Of a DNA stretch of 64,000 bases, positions 48,168-57,957 are shown piece after piece. The notes beneath the pieces were generated by a model. That model saw only the letters and a program-made list of their open reading frames with translations. It searched no databases and was not told where the DNA came from. The stretch is from Bacillus haynesii (GTDB lineage: Bacteria > Bacillota > Bacilli > Bacillales > Bacillaceae). The position numbers and the translations under genes were made by a program. The stretch lies in assembly GCF_001969855.1 (NCBI RefSeq), contig NZ_MRBL01000005.1:186001-250000 (forward strand), in the 5' to 3' direction. Each line of letters starts with the position of its first letter. The stretch's first letter is position 1.

Positions 48168-49049
48168 TCATTCGTGTTTAAGCGCCTTGATGCTGTGATG
48201 CAAAAAGGTAAGGTGCGGGGCTGGCTCCCCTGACTCTTTTGCCCGCTTCAGCAGATAGCCCATGATCGCATCCGCTTCCGTTTTTCTTTCTGCCTGCACA
48301 TCGGCAAGCATCGAAGACGTGTTGTTTTTTGTCCGGCGGCAGACGGAAAGAACATGGTCCCACGCTGCCTGGCGGTCTTCAAGTTCCAAAATCCGGCTCG
48401 CTTCTTCAAAGACGAGCTTCATATAGGCCGCATACATCGGCTCTTCAAGCAGCGCGCCGTTTTTCACCCGCAAAAGAGCCGTCAGCGGATTGATGCACGC
48501 ATTGACAATCAATTTTCCGGCGAGGGTCTTATACCAATCTTCACACCAAATAAAAGGGAATGCTTCATGCACCGAAGCGAGCTCTTTTTTCAGCCGGGCG
48601 GCGGATTGGCTTCTGAACGCGCTCCATTTTACGGCCCCTTTTCCGGTGTGCCGGAATGTGCGGTCATCCACCCTGACAGCTCCGTGTTCCACAGATCCCG
48701 TGTAGATGCGATGGCCTGTCTGCCATTTTTCAAGCACGGGAATATGGGCCATTCCATTTTGCAGGAACATGATATCAAGAGGAGCCGCCTGCTCCAGTAC
48801 GGACAAAACGGCTCCGAGCTGATGCTCCTTTACGGCAACAAAAAGAAGGTCGCAGTCCTGATCAAGTTCAGTCCTGCCCCTGACGTTCACGGTCATCTCT
48901 TTCCCGTCTTCAAGAAGGCGGATTCCCTTTTCTTCAATCGCTTCCGCCTGTTCCTTTCTCCGCGCGATCACCGTCACTTCGTGGCCGAACGAAAAATAGT
49001 ATGCAAAAAGGAGGCCGACCGAGCCTCCTCCGATGACTCCGATTCTCAC
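48168..49049 (-). CDS. panE: 2-dehydropantoate 2-reductase family protein (PanE-like)
   Basis: This 293-residue protein resembles ketopantoate reductase, which makes pantoate for coenzyme A. It begins with the NADP-binding loop RIGVIGGGSVGLLFAYYF; the catalytic Lys is in WYKTLAGKLIVNACINPLTALL and the substrate-side residues in SSMLADVQAERKTEADAIMGYLL. It corresponds to B. subtilis YlbQ (PanE). I chose the GTG at 49049 with AGGGTG ahead; an ATG eight codons upstream has no binding site. Confidence 0.9.
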   Translation of the reverse strand: MRIGVIGGGSVGLLFAYYFSFGHEVTVIARRKEQAEAIEEKGIRLLEDGKEMTVNVRGRTELDQDCDLLFVAVKEHQLGAVLSVLEQAAPLDIMFLQNGMAHIPVLEKWQTGHRIYTGSVEHGAVRVDDRTFRHTGKGAVKWSAFRSQSAARLKKELASVHEAFPFIWCEDWYKTLAGKLIVNACINPLTALLRVKNGALLEEPMYAAYMKLVFEEASRILELEDRQAAWDHVLSVCRRTKNNTSSMLADVQAERKTEADAIMGYLLKRAKESGEPAPHLTFLHHSIKALKHE

Positions 49050-49171
49050 ATTCTCACACCCTGATTTTTTCATATACTGTATATCATAGCAGAAATTTTC
49101 GCCGTTGACTTGTCAGTTGTTTCAAATATTCAGAGCCGTTTCGCTTCATTATATTAGAAAATTTTTATCAT

Positions 49172-49200
49172 TTGGATTTTTTGAAAAAAGCGTTTACAAT
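49172..49200 (+). promoter_or_regulatory. SigA promoter of ylbP
   Basis: TTGGAT (49172 to 49177) and TACAAT (49195 to 49200) are 17 bp apart, 31 bases ahead of the ylbP start. Confidence 0.75.
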
Positions 49201-49231
49201 AGAAGTAGACCACAAACAAGGGGGTAACACA

Positions 49232-49711
49232 ATGGTCAAAGTTGAACGTTTGCTGATCAACTACAAAACGCTTGAAGAATTTAAAAAATTCAGGGAGTAC
49301 GGGATTCAAGAGCTTTCCATGCTGGAGGACCTTGAAAGCAACATGATTGAAAACGACAGCAACTCACCGTTTTACGGCATCTATTACGGAAATCGGCTCG
49401 TCGCAAGAATGAGCCTGTATAAAGCGGATGGAAAATCAAACCAATACTTTGAAGAAGGCCAAGATTACCTTGAGCTCTGGAAGCTTGAAGTTTTGCCGGG
49501 GTATCAGCGCAACGGCTACGGAACGATGCTGGTGGAGTTCGCCAAATCTTTCGGACTCCCGATTCGCACAAGCCCGCGCGTCAAATCATCCGATTTTTGG
49601 AGCAAGATGGGCTTTACACCGGTTAAATACGATATGGCCCGGGATAAAGGGGAAAATCCGCTCGTTTGGCTTCCTGTGAGCGAACCTAATCAAAGTTCTG
49701 AATCAGCATAA
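49232..49711 (+). CDS. ylbP: GNAT-family N-acetyltransferase YlbP
   Basis: This 159-residue protein has the acetyl-CoA site LWKLEVLPGYQRNGYGTMLVEFAKS (about residues 90 to 114), typical of GNAT acetyltransferases. The C-terminal part (SSDFWSKMGFTPVKYDMARDKGENPLVW) is conserved in YlbP of Bacillus. The substrate is unknown. The ATG at 49232 has AAGGGGG ahead. It is the only plus-strand gene in this part and is transcribed divergently from panE and convergently to gerR. Confidence 0.88.
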   Translation: MVKVERLLINYKTLEEFKKFREYGIQELSMLEDLESNMIENDSNSPFYGIYYGNRLVARMSLYKADGKSNQYFEEGQDYLELWKLEVLPGYQRNGYGTMLVEFAKSFGLPIRTSPRVKSSDFWSKMGFTPVKYDMARDKGENPLVWLPVSEPNQSSESA

Positions 49712-49714
49712 ATG

Positions 49715-49747
49715 AAAAAAGCCGGCCGAAAGCGGATGGCCGGTTTT
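49715..49747. terminator. Bidirectional terminator between ylbP and gerR
   Basis: GCCGGCC (49721 to 49727) pairs with GGCCGGT (49738 to 49744), with a T run on the plus side and AAAAAA on the other, so it can end both ylbP and gerR transcripts. Confidence 0.88.
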
Positions 49748-50353
49748 CTATTTTTCAAGCTTCTCTAGATTTTCATTCGGCTCCGGCTGGAGCTTCGCCT
49801 TTTTATTTCGTTCGTCTTCCTGAAGAACGACCATTTTTCGGGCTCTCTCCATGATTTCAATCAAGGCTTTATAATCCTCTTCCGTCAATTCAAGCCGTTT
49901 TTTCAGCGATTGATTTTCACTTCGCAGCTTTTCAACTTCCTGTTTCAGCTCATTGATTTCTTTAGCGAGCTTTTTCTTCTCATCTATAAAGTCTTTTTGA
50001 ACCGGGGCTTCTTTCAGCTTTTCCAAGTATTGAATGACATCATCGAGCGTCAGATTTTCCGTATTGCTCCCGGAAACCGTTTTGACAGATCCAGGTAAGT
50101 TTGCGGAATGGATGCCGATTTTTTTGCGCAGCTCTTTGCGCTGCTTTTTTGCCAGCTCAATGCCTGATTGGTATTGCTTTCTGACAAAGGAATTCCAGCG
50201 GAATCCGCAGGCAGCGGCCGTTCTGCTTAAAGCCTTGCCCACTTCTTCAAAGGCTGAAAGCTGTGTGCCGCCTTCCCGAATGTGCCTTAAAACGACCTCA
50301 GCCAGCAATATATCTTCATCCTGTGTCCATGCATCCTGTCTTGTAATCGTCAA
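49748..50353 (-). CDS. gerR: Sporulation-specific transcription factor GerR (RsfA family)
   Basis: This 201-residue protein has an N-terminal Myb/SANT-like helix-turn-helix ([22 protein letters not shown] ... [16 protein letters not shown]) and a C-terminal coiled coil ([20 protein letters not shown] ... [11 protein letters not shown]). B. subtilis GerR (YlbO) is a mother cell regulator that represses some SigE-dependent genes and activates SigK-stage ones. The start is TTG with GGAGGGGG eight bases ahead; a SigE-type promoter lies just upstream. Confidence 0.93.
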   Translation of the reverse strand: MTITRQDAWTQDEDILLAEVVLRHIREGGTQLSAFEEVGKALSRTAAACGFRWNSFVRKQYQSGIELAKKQRKELRKKIGIHSANLPGSVKTVSGSNTENLTLDDVIQYLEKLKEAPVQKDFIDEKKKLAKEINELKQEVEKLRSENQSLKKRLELTEEDYKALIEIMERARKMVVLQEDERNKKAKLQPEPNENLEKLEK

Positions 50354-50371
50354 ATGTTATCCCCCTCCATG

Positions 50372-50399
50372 ACTTTATGAATTTACCTCATACATATGC
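50372..50399 (-). promoter_or_regulatory. Probable SigE promoter of gerR
   Basis: On the minus strand GCATATG (50393 to 50399) and CATAAAGT (50372 to 50379) with a 13-base spacer agree well with SigE promoters. Confidence 0.65.
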
Positions 50400-50463
50400 T
50401 GCTGATAGAGTAGATAGACTATTTTCTTTTCAGGAAATAAAAGGATGAAGGGAGAACGGGTAT

Positions 50464-50495
50464 AAAAAAACACAAGACCTGAGGTCTTGTGTTTT
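50464..50495 (-). terminator. rpmF terminator
   Basis: On the minus strand AAAACACAAGACCT (50482 to 50495) pairs perfectly with AGGTCTTGTGTTTT (50467 to 50480), ending in a run of U. It lies 13 bases after the rpmF stop. Confidence 0.95.
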
Positions 50496-50507
50496 CACTG
50501 TTGACGA

Positions 50508-50681
50508 TTAGTTGCTTTTTACGTCTTTTCCTTTGTATGATCCACATGCTTTGCAGACGCGGTGTGAAAGTTTCATCTCACCACAGTTTGGGCATTCTAC
50601 CATACCAGGCACTTGCAATTTAAAGTGTGTACGACGAAGTCTTTTTTTCGTTTTAGAAGTTCTTCTAAAAGGTACAGCCAT
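50508..50681 (-). CDS. rpmF: 50S ribosomal protein L32
   Basis: This 57-residue protein has the basic N-terminus [18 protein letters not shown] and a zinc ribbon with both cysteine pairs, CPNC and CKAC, so it is the zinc-binding form. The ATG at 50681 has GGAGGTGGG ahead; three extra codons upstream are rejected. It is co-transcribed with ylbN, a usual arrangement. Confidence 0.97.
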   Translation of the reverse strand: MAVPFRRTSKTKKRLRRTHFKLQVPGMVECPNCGEMKLSHRVCKACGSYKGKDVKSN

Positions 50682-50704
50682 TATTCCCACCTCCTTAAAG
50701 AGCG

Positions 50705-51220
50705 TTAAGATTCATCTTCTTGTTTTAAGAGCTTCCCGAGTCCGGCAAGTCTCGGATCGATCCGGTCTTTCCGGTCATCTTCTGTAATGACCTGCCAATC
50801 CTTGCCCTCCTGCGGAGCACCTTCTTCTTTTTGAACAGACTCACAAAAGATTTGCATAGGGATCTCAAGAAGGATTTCTTCTTTCACGACCGGAGTCAAG
50901 TCGATGAGGTCATCTTCAACAATATGGACGTCTTCATCTTCCAGTTCCTCGGTCTTATGAAATATAAACAGTTCTTTTGTAGAAATACTGAATGGATAAC
51001 GAACATCAACAAGCGTTCTTGAGCAAGGCAAGATCATCTCGCCTGAAATGGTAAAATCAAATGCAGCCTGCTTTGAGCGGATTTCCGCGCGCCCTTTCAC
51101 CCGCACCGGTGAAATGCTGCGGATTTCCGAGCTTTGAGAGAGTTCGCTTAAATCAACTGTTTCATCAAATTCAAAGTCTTTCTTCGGCATTTGATTCAGC
51201 TGATGTATCGTCCATTTCAT
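50705..51220 (-). CDS. ylbN: DUF177/YceD family protein YlbN
   Basis: This 171-residue acidic protein belongs to the YceD/DUF177 family, which is coupled to rpmF in most bacteria and has been linked to 23S rRNA and ribosome assembly. The conserved C-RTL motif is in [20 protein letters not shown] near residue 64; [15 protein letters not shown] and the end [14 protein letters not shown] are also typical. It starts with ATG after AGAGGTG and has a near-perfect promoter. Confidence 0.92.
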   Translation of the reverse strand: MKWTIHQLNQMPKKDFEFDETVDLSELSQSSEIRSISPVRVKGRAEIRSKQAAFDFTISGEMILPCSRTLVDVRYPFSISTKELFIFHKTEELEDEDVHIVEDDLIDLTPVVKEEILLEIPMQIFCESVQKEEGAPQEGKDWQVITEDDRKDRIDPRLAGLGKLLKQEDES

Positions 51221-51250
51221 TGTATCACCTCTGAGTGAGCAACAAACATG

Positions 51251-51279
51251 ATTATAGCTTTCATCATGTTTTTTGTCAA
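51251..51279 (-). promoter_or_regulatory. SigA promoter of ylbN-rpmF
   Basis: On the minus strand TTGACA (51274 to 51279) and TATAAT (51251 to 51256) match the consensus perfectly with a 17-bp spacer. Confidence 0.95.
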
Positions 51280-51437
51280 TATTTTTTCTTTACAGATATG
51301 CGCCTGCGCTTTTCATTCGTTGACATCGTGAACAACAATTCATACACTTAGAAAAAACGTTGTTTTCGCGAGGCGTCTGGACATTCCATGTGTAAATGTA
51401 TCATAACTATTTCAAGAGATGCAAGAGAGGTGAAAAA

Positions 51438-52688
51438 ATGAAAGCTGTCGGCCTTGTTGTGGAATACAACCCTTTTCATAACGGACATTTATATCATATA
51501 AAGGAAGCAAAATCAGAAACCCGGAGCGAAGTGGCGGTTGCCGTTATGAGCGGCTCCTTTTTGCAGCGCGGCGAACCCGCCATCGTCTCAAAGTGGGCGC
51601 GAACGAAAATGGCGCTCGCATCTTATGCTGATGTCGTCGTTGAACTCCCTTACATATTCGCCGTCCAAAAAGCGGAAACGTTTGCTGAAGGCGCCGTCTC
51701 GATTTTAAATGAATTAGGGTGTGCTTCTCTGTTTTTCGGAAGCGAGCACGGCGATATTGAGGCGTTTCTCAATACAGCCGCACACACGATAGAGCACGAA
51801 GACGGGCTCAATGAAGAAGCAAAAAAACAGATAGCGTTTGGGCTGAGCTACCCGCAAGCGATGGCAAAAGCGTTCCGGGCTGTAACCGGAGACAGCAGAA
51901 ACATTGTTGACCTTTCTAAGCCGAACAACATTCTCGGATTCCATTATGTGAAAGCCATCATGCAAAAGCAATTAAGCATGAAGCCCGTAACCGTCAAGCG
52001 CCGTTCCTCAGGCTATCACGATTCGGCCTTCCCGGAAGCGGACCGAATCGCAAGCGCCACGAGCATACGCAAATCGATCTTTGAAACGGAAAGCCTTGCG
52101 GACAGCCGCTTCTACCTTCCAAAATCATCGGTCGATGAGCTCGAGGAATACGCCCGGACTTTCGGCATGTGGCACTCGCCTGAAGATTATTTCCCCTTTT
52201 TGAAATACAGCCTCCATACAATGGATACAGAAGAGCTGAAAGGGATTTATGAAGTGGAAGAAGGCCTAGAGCACCGCGTCAAAAAAGCGATCCGGAAAGC
52301 AGGCTCTTTTAAGGAATACATGGAGCTTTTGAAAACGAAGCGCTATACGTGGACGAGGCTGCAACGCATGAACACCCACATCCTCACAAAAACGAAGAAA
52401 GCCGACGTTAAGCGCATGTTAAGCGAAACGCATCCGGCCTATATTAGACTTCTCGGAATGACGAAAAAAGGGCAGGCCTATTTGGCTGAAAAGAAAAAAA
52501 GCTTGAGCGTACCCCTTATGACAAAGACGGGATCTTTTTCCCACCCTTCCCTTCAGCTCGACATAAAAGCGGGACAAGTATACAGCGCCCCGCTCAATGA
52601 GCCGGAGCGGACGATGTTGACAGAGCAGGAATATTCCCTTTCGCCGATCAGGTATAATGAAGACAGCCGGATATTTTTGCGCAAATAA
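51438..52688 (+). CDS. tmcAL: tRNA(Met) cytidine acetate ligase
   Basis: This 416-residue enzyme (B. subtilis YlbM) uses acetate and ATP to make N4-acetylcytidine at the wobble base of elongator tRNA-Met. The nucleotidyltransferase motif HxGH is in VVEYNPFHNGHLYHI (residues 8 to 22), VAVMSGSFLQRGEPAIVSKW follows and TSIRKSIFE resembles the second motif of this class. The ATG at 51438 has GAGAGGTG ahead. It is transcribed divergently from ylbN. Confidence 0.93.
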   Translation: MKAVGLVVEYNPFHNGHLYHIKEAKSETRSEVAVAVMSGSFLQRGEPAIVSKWARTKMALASYADVVVELPYIFAVQKAETFAEGAVSILNELGCASLFFGSEHGDIEAFLNTAAHTIEHEDGLNEEAKKQIAFGLSYPQAMAKAFRAVTGDSRNIVDLSKPNNILGFHYVKAIMQKQLSMKPVTVKRRSSGYHDSAFPEADRIASATSIRKSIFETESLADSRFYLPKSSVDELEEYARTFGMWHSPEDYFPFLKYSLHTMDTEELKGIYEVEEGLEHRVKKAIRKAGSFKEYMELLKTKRYTWTRLQRMNTHILTKTKKADVKRMLSETHPAYIRLLGMTKKGQAYLAEKKKSLSVPLMTKTGSFSHPSLQLDIKAGQVYSAPLNEPERTMLTEQEYSLSPIRYNEDSRIFLRK

Positions 52689-52716
52689 AAACACCTGATG
52701 GACATCATCAGGTGTT
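52687..52716. terminator. Bidirectional terminator between tmcAL and ddcP
   Basis: AACACCTGATG (52690 to 52700) pairs perfectly with CATCAGGTGTT (52706 to 52716), flanked by A and T runs. It overlaps the ddcP stop and follows tmcAL directly. Confidence 0.92.
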
Positions 52717-53730
52717 TTTCACTTTATCTTCCAAATAATGAATCGCATCATCCATCGTGTCGACAGGGACGATTTTCATATCGGTTTTAATATCTTTTGC
52801 CGTTTTGACCGCTTCTTCATAGTTTGATCCTTTTTTTCCGCCTTCGTTCGGGGCAAAAAAGATGTCGGCTCCCGCTTTGTCTGCGGCAACGATTTTCTGG
52901 CTGATGCCGCCGATCGGACCGACTTTGCCTTCGTCATCGATCGTTCCGGTTCCCGCAATGTGGTGTCCTTTCGTCTCGTCTTCTTTTGTCAGCTGGTTAT
53001 AGATCTCCATTGACATCATCAGCCCTGCCGAAGGGCCGCCGATGTTTTCAATGTCCATATCGACCTCCGGCTTCACCTTGACATTGCGGTCTGTGATGAG
53101 GGATACGCCGAGTCCCGCTCTCTTCGGATCTTCTTTAAAAGTTTTCAGCTTCATCTCATATGTTTTTTCTTCTTTATCCCGTTCAACTACGATTTTCACC
53201 CGGTCTCCGGCTTTTTTTGATTCGATGTAGCGGACGAAGCTCTCCGCTGACCGGAACGTTTTTCCGTCCGCTTTTTTAATTTTGTCCCCGACTTGTATTT
53301 TTCCTTCTGCAGGCATGCCGCTGACGACCGACATGGCATATACACCGTTAAACGTGTAGCTGACTTCTTTTCCGGCCCGTTTATAAGCGGCGATCATCGC
53401 ATTCTCCTGGGAATCTCTCATCATTTGCAGCTGGCGCTTCATATATTCCTGATCAGATTCGCCTTCTTGTTTGAAATTTTCTTCCGGAAGAATTTCGTGA
53501 TAAGGGCGCACTTTTGCCCATATGTATGTAAGCGGATTTGCAGGGCCGACTTTAACTGTCATTAAAGAAAAGCTCCCTTTTTCAGGATAGCCGTTATCGA
53601 CTTTAATTAAAGGGTTCAGCTCGGTCGCTTCGCCAGGTTCGGTGATGTAATAAGGCAGCTTCACAAATGACAGCGCAGCCATGATGATAACGATCAATAA
53701 TGCGATGCGTATAATTCTTTTTTTCAGCAT
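52708..53730 (-). CDS. ddcP: Membrane PDZ/Lon-type protease (DNA damage checkpoint recovery protease)
   Basis: This 340-residue protein (B. subtilis YlbL, DdcP) has one N-terminal transmembrane segment ([17 protein letters not shown]), a PDZ domain (about residues 110 to 195, [22 protein letters not shown]) and a Lon-type S16 domain with the catalytic Ser in [15 protein letters not shown] and Lys in [17 protein letters not shown]. DdcP degrades the division inhibitor YneA after DNA damage. The ATG at 53730 has GGAGGG ahead; ten upstream codons are not used. Confidence 0.94.
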   Translation of the reverse strand: MLKKRIIRIALLIVIIMAALSFVKLPYYITEPGEATELNPLIKVDNGYPEKGSFSLMTVKVGPANPLTYIWAKVRPYHEILPEENFKQEGESDQEYMKRQLQMMRDSQENAMIAAYKRAGKEVSYTFNGVYAMSVVSGMPAEGKIQVGDKIKKADGKTFRSAESFVRYIESKKAGDRVKIVVERDKEEKTYEMKLKTFKEDPKRAGLGVSLITDRNVKVKPEVDMDIENIGGPSAGLMMSMEIYNQLTKEDETKGHHIAGTGTIDDEGKVGPIGGISQKIVAADKAGADIFFAPNEGGKKGSNYEEAVKTAKDIKTDMKIVPVDTMDDAIHYLEDKVKNT

Positions 53731-54056
53731 GAAAATGTAACCCTCCATCTTTATTTTCACCGGCTCACATCTTGGGCCGGCTCCAAATTTTCAGCCTGCA
53801 TGAATTCACAGATGTATGAAATACCTTCTATTGATGCTTATCAAGGAGAAGGGCTTCCGCGAGTTTTCAAAGCAGCTTCCGGTTCATTTGTTTCATCGCC
53901 GATCTGCAATCTGGTGGTCTAAAATGAGGACCAGCCTTCGTATAATGATAAAGAAGTTTCACGGAGAAGGCTTCCGTACAAATCGGGCAAGCTTTTCGTT
54001 TATTTTATCATGATCCTGTTTCCAATGTGTATTCACAGCCGCAAAGGGGGTTAGAA
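53731..54056. other. ddcP-spoVV intergenic region, place of the missing ylbK
   Basis: About 325 bases with no supported gene. B. subtilis has the patatin-like gene ylbK in this interval; I could not see a remnant. The direct repeat GGAGAAGG(G)CTTCCG occurs at 53845 to 53859 and 53963 to 53976. TATAAT at 53941 to 53946 on the plus strand is a possible -10 towards spoVV, without a good -35. Confidence 0.55.
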
Positions 54057-55268
54057 ATGGACATGTCAAAGGTAAAGACACTCATGATTGCCGTTTTGCT
54101 GCTTTCGTTTACAGCCGCCGTTATTACCCACCCGCAAGAATCATTTGACGCTTCTAAAAGTGGACTTGCCATGTGGTGGGAGGTCGTATTCCCTTCCCTT
54201 TTGCCTTTTTTTATTTTATCAGAGCTCTTGATCGGGTTTGGTGTCGTCAGGTTTGTCGGGCTGCTGCTCGAACCTTTCATGAGACCGGTGTTCCGCGTCC
54301 CCGGCGTCGGAGGATTCGTGCTCGCGATGGGAATGGCATCAGGAAACCCGGCCGGCGCAAAATTGACTTCAAGGCTGAGACAGGAGCGGCAGATTTCCCG
54401 GGTTGAAGCAGAGCGGCTCGCTTCATTCACCAACTCATCTAACCCGCTGTTTATTTTCGGAGCCGTTGCGGTCGGCTTTTTCCATAATCCTTCTCTTGGC
54501 GTCGTGCTTGCGGCGGCCCATTATTTGGGCAATTTCGCAGTCGGACTGACGATGCGTACTTACGGAAGAAAAGAAGAAAACCGCACCGCCGTGCGAAAGA
54601 AGCTTCCTGTGCCTTCAATTAAAGAAGCTTTAAAAGCACTCCATCAGGCAAGACTTGAAGAAAAGCGGCCGCTCGGCAAACTTTTGAGCGATGCTGTTAT
54701 CTCTTCCGTCCAAACGCTGTTAATGGTAGGCGGCTTCATTATTCTTTTTTCGGTTTTTAATAACATTCTTTCTGTGATGCACATCACCGACATTCTTTCG
54801 CACGCCACACGAATGATTTTGACGGCCCTTCAATTCCCCGGTGATTTTGATAAACCTTTATTATCGGGATTGTTTGAGATTACGCTCGGCAGCAAACTGG
54901 TCAGCGCAACGGATGCGGCGCTTCTCCAGCAAGCGGTGATCGTCAGCTTTATTTTGGGTTTCAGCGGCTTCTGTGTTCAGGCGCAGGTTGCCGGCATTCT
55001 TGCTGAAACGGATATTCGCTTTAAACCGTTTTTTATCGCCCGCATCCTCCAGGGAATTTATGCAGCCATCTTTGTTCTTATTCTTTGGAAGCCTCTTTAC
55101 ACATCGTTCTATTCCCCGACGGAGCCGGCCTTCTCCTTTCTGACGGCCGGGAAAACGGAATCTTTCTTTCTAGAGATGTGGAACACTTTAGCAGAGATCG
55201 GTCCGCTCCTTACGATCGGCACCCTTCTCATCTACATCATTCTTTATGCCAAAACCTACGCTCCTGCT

Positions 55269-55277
<9 letters not shown>
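54057..55277 (+). CDS. spoVV: Stage V sporulation membrane protein SpoVV (YlbJ)
   Basis: This 406-residue protein has about eight hydrophobic segments and belongs to the nucleoside-recognition/gate family. Readable motifs include WWEVVFPSLLPFFILSELL, MGMASGNPAGAKLTSRL and FTNSSNPLFIFGAVAVGFF. B. subtilis YlbJ (SpoVV) moves dipicolinic acid from the mother cell across the outer forespore membrane under SigE control. The ATG at 54057 follows AAAGGGGG. It is transcribed opposite to coaD and ddcP. Confidence 0.92.
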
Positions 55278-56339
<1,062 letters not shown>

Positions 56340-56381
56340 ACTTCCACCACTTTTTCTTAAAACTCGAAAAAAATCATTCCT

Positions 56382-56410
56382 ATCTTATCATAAAGTGTTT
56401 TTTGGCACAA
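56382..56410 (-). promoter_or_regulatory. Possible SigA promoter of rsmD-coaD
   Basis: On the minus strand TTGTGC (56405 to 56410) and TAAGAT (56382 to 56387) are 17 bp apart, 43 bases ahead of the rsmD start. Confidence 0.45.
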
Positions 56411-56522
56411 ACACCCAAAGTGCAAATTCATATGTATAGCAAAAAGGCTCGGTGGTGATAATAATAGCAACAGCATCGATTGATGTTGTTGCCAACCGCG
56501 GAGAAGACTTACGTTTCCCCAT
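56388..56522 (-). CDS. Possible 44-residue small protein of unknown function
   Basis: The ORF starts MGKRKSSPRLATTSID, continues with the hydrophobic AVAIIITTEPF and ends VFVPKNTL. GGAGG stands seven bases before the ATG. I do not recognise it. It overlaps a possible rsmD promoter, and a terminator facing the other way lies upstream, so it could be chance. Nothing similar is known to me between ylbG and ylbH of B. subtilis. Confidence 0.35.
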   Translation of the reverse strand: MGKRKSSPRLATTSIDAVAIIITTEPFCYTYEFALWVFVPKNTL

Positions 56523-56589
56523 AAGTTCTTCCTCCGGTTTCTCCTCTCCCTTTGCCTTCTCCTTAATTTTTTTAAGGAATAGAAGGACC

Positions 56590-56621
56590 CCGCAGAGGTA
56601 TTTCTGCGGGGATTTTTTTAA
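56590..56621 (+). terminator. Terminator-like hairpin with U tract on the plus strand, downstream of ylbG
   Basis: CCCCGCAG and CTGCGGGG form an 8-bp stem with a seven-base loop, followed by ATTTTTTT on the plus strand. On the minus strand, where ylbG is read, the sequence after the stem is TCCTTCTATT, so termination of ylbG is weaker than that of any plus-strand transcript crossing 56400 to 56590. Confidence 0.75.
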
Positions 56622-56632
56622 CATAAACCAAG

Positions 56633-56905
56633 TCAGAGCCCGGCTTTATAGTCGTATTCTTTCGCTTTATCCTGCTTGGATTCAAACTCCATTTTCAAGA
56701 ACGGTTTGTATGAAAGATCCACCTGTTTGACAAAAGAGTACGAACGTATTTTAGCGATGATTCTTTCGGCATCTTCAATATTGCAGTACACCACTACATA
56801 TTTCAGCCGCTTTGAAACGTAATGAACATTTCCGAATTTCCTGAGCATTTTTGCCTGCTTCAAGGAGTGCAGCCAAACGATTAAGCCTTGACGCCTGATT
56901 TCCAA
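56633..56905 (-). CDS. ylbG: YlbG family protein (DUF2129)
   Basis: This 90-residue cytosolic protein is characterised by [38 protein letters not shown] and [16 protein letters not shown]. The family is confined to Firmicutes and has no known activity. The TTG at 56905 is used as start because it gives the B. subtilis length and CAGGTG stands ahead of it; a GTG three codons earlier is also possible. Confidence 0.85.
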   Translation of the reverse strand: MEIRRQGLIVWLHSLKQAKMLRKFGNVHYVSKRLKYVVVYCNIEDAERIIAKIRSYSFVKQVDLSYKPFLKMEFESKQDKAKEYDYKAGL

Positions 56906-56976
56906 ATTGTTCACCTGCCTGTCGCTCTGTGCATGAAGTTCTATAAAAAAACGAGACTCGGGGCGACCGAGCCTCA

Positions 56977-57426
56977 TCAGGAAACTTTACAGCCGCAGCT
57001 TCCGCCTGACCCGCAGCCGCCGCCGCAAGATGAAAGATTATCAAAATAAGGGTTTCCAGTCGGTACTTTGATATGTTTTGACACAGCATGACCGATTTCC
57101 ACGCTGACTTCATCAAGAATGGATTGCAGTTCGGTTTCCGCCTTTTTAAATTCGGCTACTGTACCGTGAAGGTCAAGCTCCCGTTTGATTTCCCTCATTT
57201 TCTTGGATATCTCTTTATAATCAGGATGATACTTGCCAAAGCGCTGTACATCCTCATACTGTTCTTTTATTTTCGCAAACGAAGCGATAATGCGTCCGGC
57301 CTCTTCATCTTCGCGGAGACGCTTGTAGCATTTTCTGTAATGTTCAGCTGCCTCAGATTGAAGAATCATGTTGGCCAAATCATATGCTTCATTTTGAAGC
57401 CGCAACGATTCCATTGTGGCAAACAT
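56977..57426 (-). CDS. ricF: Regulatory iron-sulfur-containing complex subunit RicF
   Basis: This 149-residue helical protein (YlbF) forms the Y-complex with YmcA (RicA) and YaaT (RicT), which guides RNase Y in mRNA maturation and affects sporulation, competence and biofilm formation. The helical core ([35 protein letters not shown]) is followed by a C-terminal cysteine cluster in [18 protein letters not shown], ligands of the complex's iron-sulfur clusters. The ATG at 57426 has GGAGGTG ahead. Confidence 0.95.
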   Translation of the reverse strand: MFATMESLRLQNEAYDLANMILQSEAAEHYRKCYKRLREDEEAGRIIASFAKIKEQYEDVQRFGKYHPDYKEISKKMREIKRELDLHGTVAEFKKAETELQSILDEVSVEIGHAVSKHIKVPTGNPYFDNLSSCGGGCGSGGSCGCKVS

Positions 57427-57495
57427 AGACATGCACCTCCAGCTATAGTGTAACACAAATCAGCCGTTTTCAAAAATGTCTATGCCGCCTCCGAA

Positions 57496-57627
57496 CTATA
57501 ATTTTCCAAAAACTTCGCTTTCGCAAGCGGCATCGCGCCAATCTGATAAGCCCTTGGGCTTTGGTTTATGGGTGGCGCAACCAGCCAGCAAGAGGCACAG
57601 CAGCATCACAAGCCAGCACTTCTTCAT
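57496..57627 (-). CDS. Small lipoprotein, 43 residues
   Basis: The peptide begins MKKCWLVMLLCLLLAGC, a complete lipoprotein signal peptide with lipobox LAGC and the lipidated Cys at position 17, then ATHKPKPKGLSDW and a short mature part that ends in VFGKL. AAGGAG lies nine bases ahead of the ATG. It is preceded by the ylbE terminator and followed by ricF. The mature part is only 27 residues and I do not recognise it; toxin-type lysis lipoproteins, spore lipoproteins or a peptide pheromone precursor are all possible. Confidence 0.75.
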   Translation of the reverse strand: MKKCWLVMLLCLLLAGCATHKPKPKGLSDWRDAACESEVFGKL

Positions 57628-57682
57628 CACAGATCAACTCCTTCACACCTAGCTTTACCAGAATGGCGCGATTTATCATCAT

Positions 57683-57715
57683 AAAAAAAGACTCAGGCTT
57701 AAATTAATCCTGAGT
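57683..57715 (-). terminator. ylbE terminator
   Basis: On the minus strand ACTCAGG (57709 to 57715) pairs with CCTGAGT (57691 to 57697), followed by CTTTTTTT. It spans the ylbE stop codon. Confidence 0.85.
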
Positions 57716-57943
57716 GCGCATCGCATGAAACATTTGAAGCATCATCTGGGCCATCTGAATGCTGCCTGATAACTGGTTGACCCTGTGAGGAATCGTTTTT
57801 TCATAAAAGTTCATCATATCGAGATGAAAGGCTGACAGGTCATTCGGATTCCGTGAAAGCTTGCGGTACCAGACCGGCTGCTCACGGATGAACCGGCGGC
57901 GCTCTTCATCGGCGAACACATACTCCTGCACTTCTTTACGCAT
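57704..57943 (-). CDS. ylbE: YlbE-like protein
   Basis: This 79-residue protein is rich in charged residues and Met; readable parts are RFIREQPVWYRKLSRNP, FYEKTIPHRVNQLSG and MAQMMLQMFHAMR. It is the same length as B. subtilis YlbE, with no known function. It starts with ATG 14 nt after ylbD, with which it is probably co-transcribed. Confidence 0.85.
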   Translation of the reverse strand: MRKEVQEYVFADEERRRFIREQPVWYRKLSRNPNDLSAFHLDMMNFYEKTIPHRVNQLSGSIQMAQMMLQMFHAMRTQD

Positions 57944-57957
57944 GTCTGACTCCTTTC

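Noticed and set aside
48354-49064. Plus-strand reading frame of 236 codons opposite the panE-like gene
   Set aside because: Antisense of an intact reductase; composition typical of a shadow and no family resemblance.
56452-56730. Plus-strand frame starting with GTG in the ylbG-rsmD gap and running into ylbG
   Set aside because: It crosses the terminator hairpin and overlaps ylbG in antisense; composition does not look coding. Only the transcript, not the protein, is considered possible.
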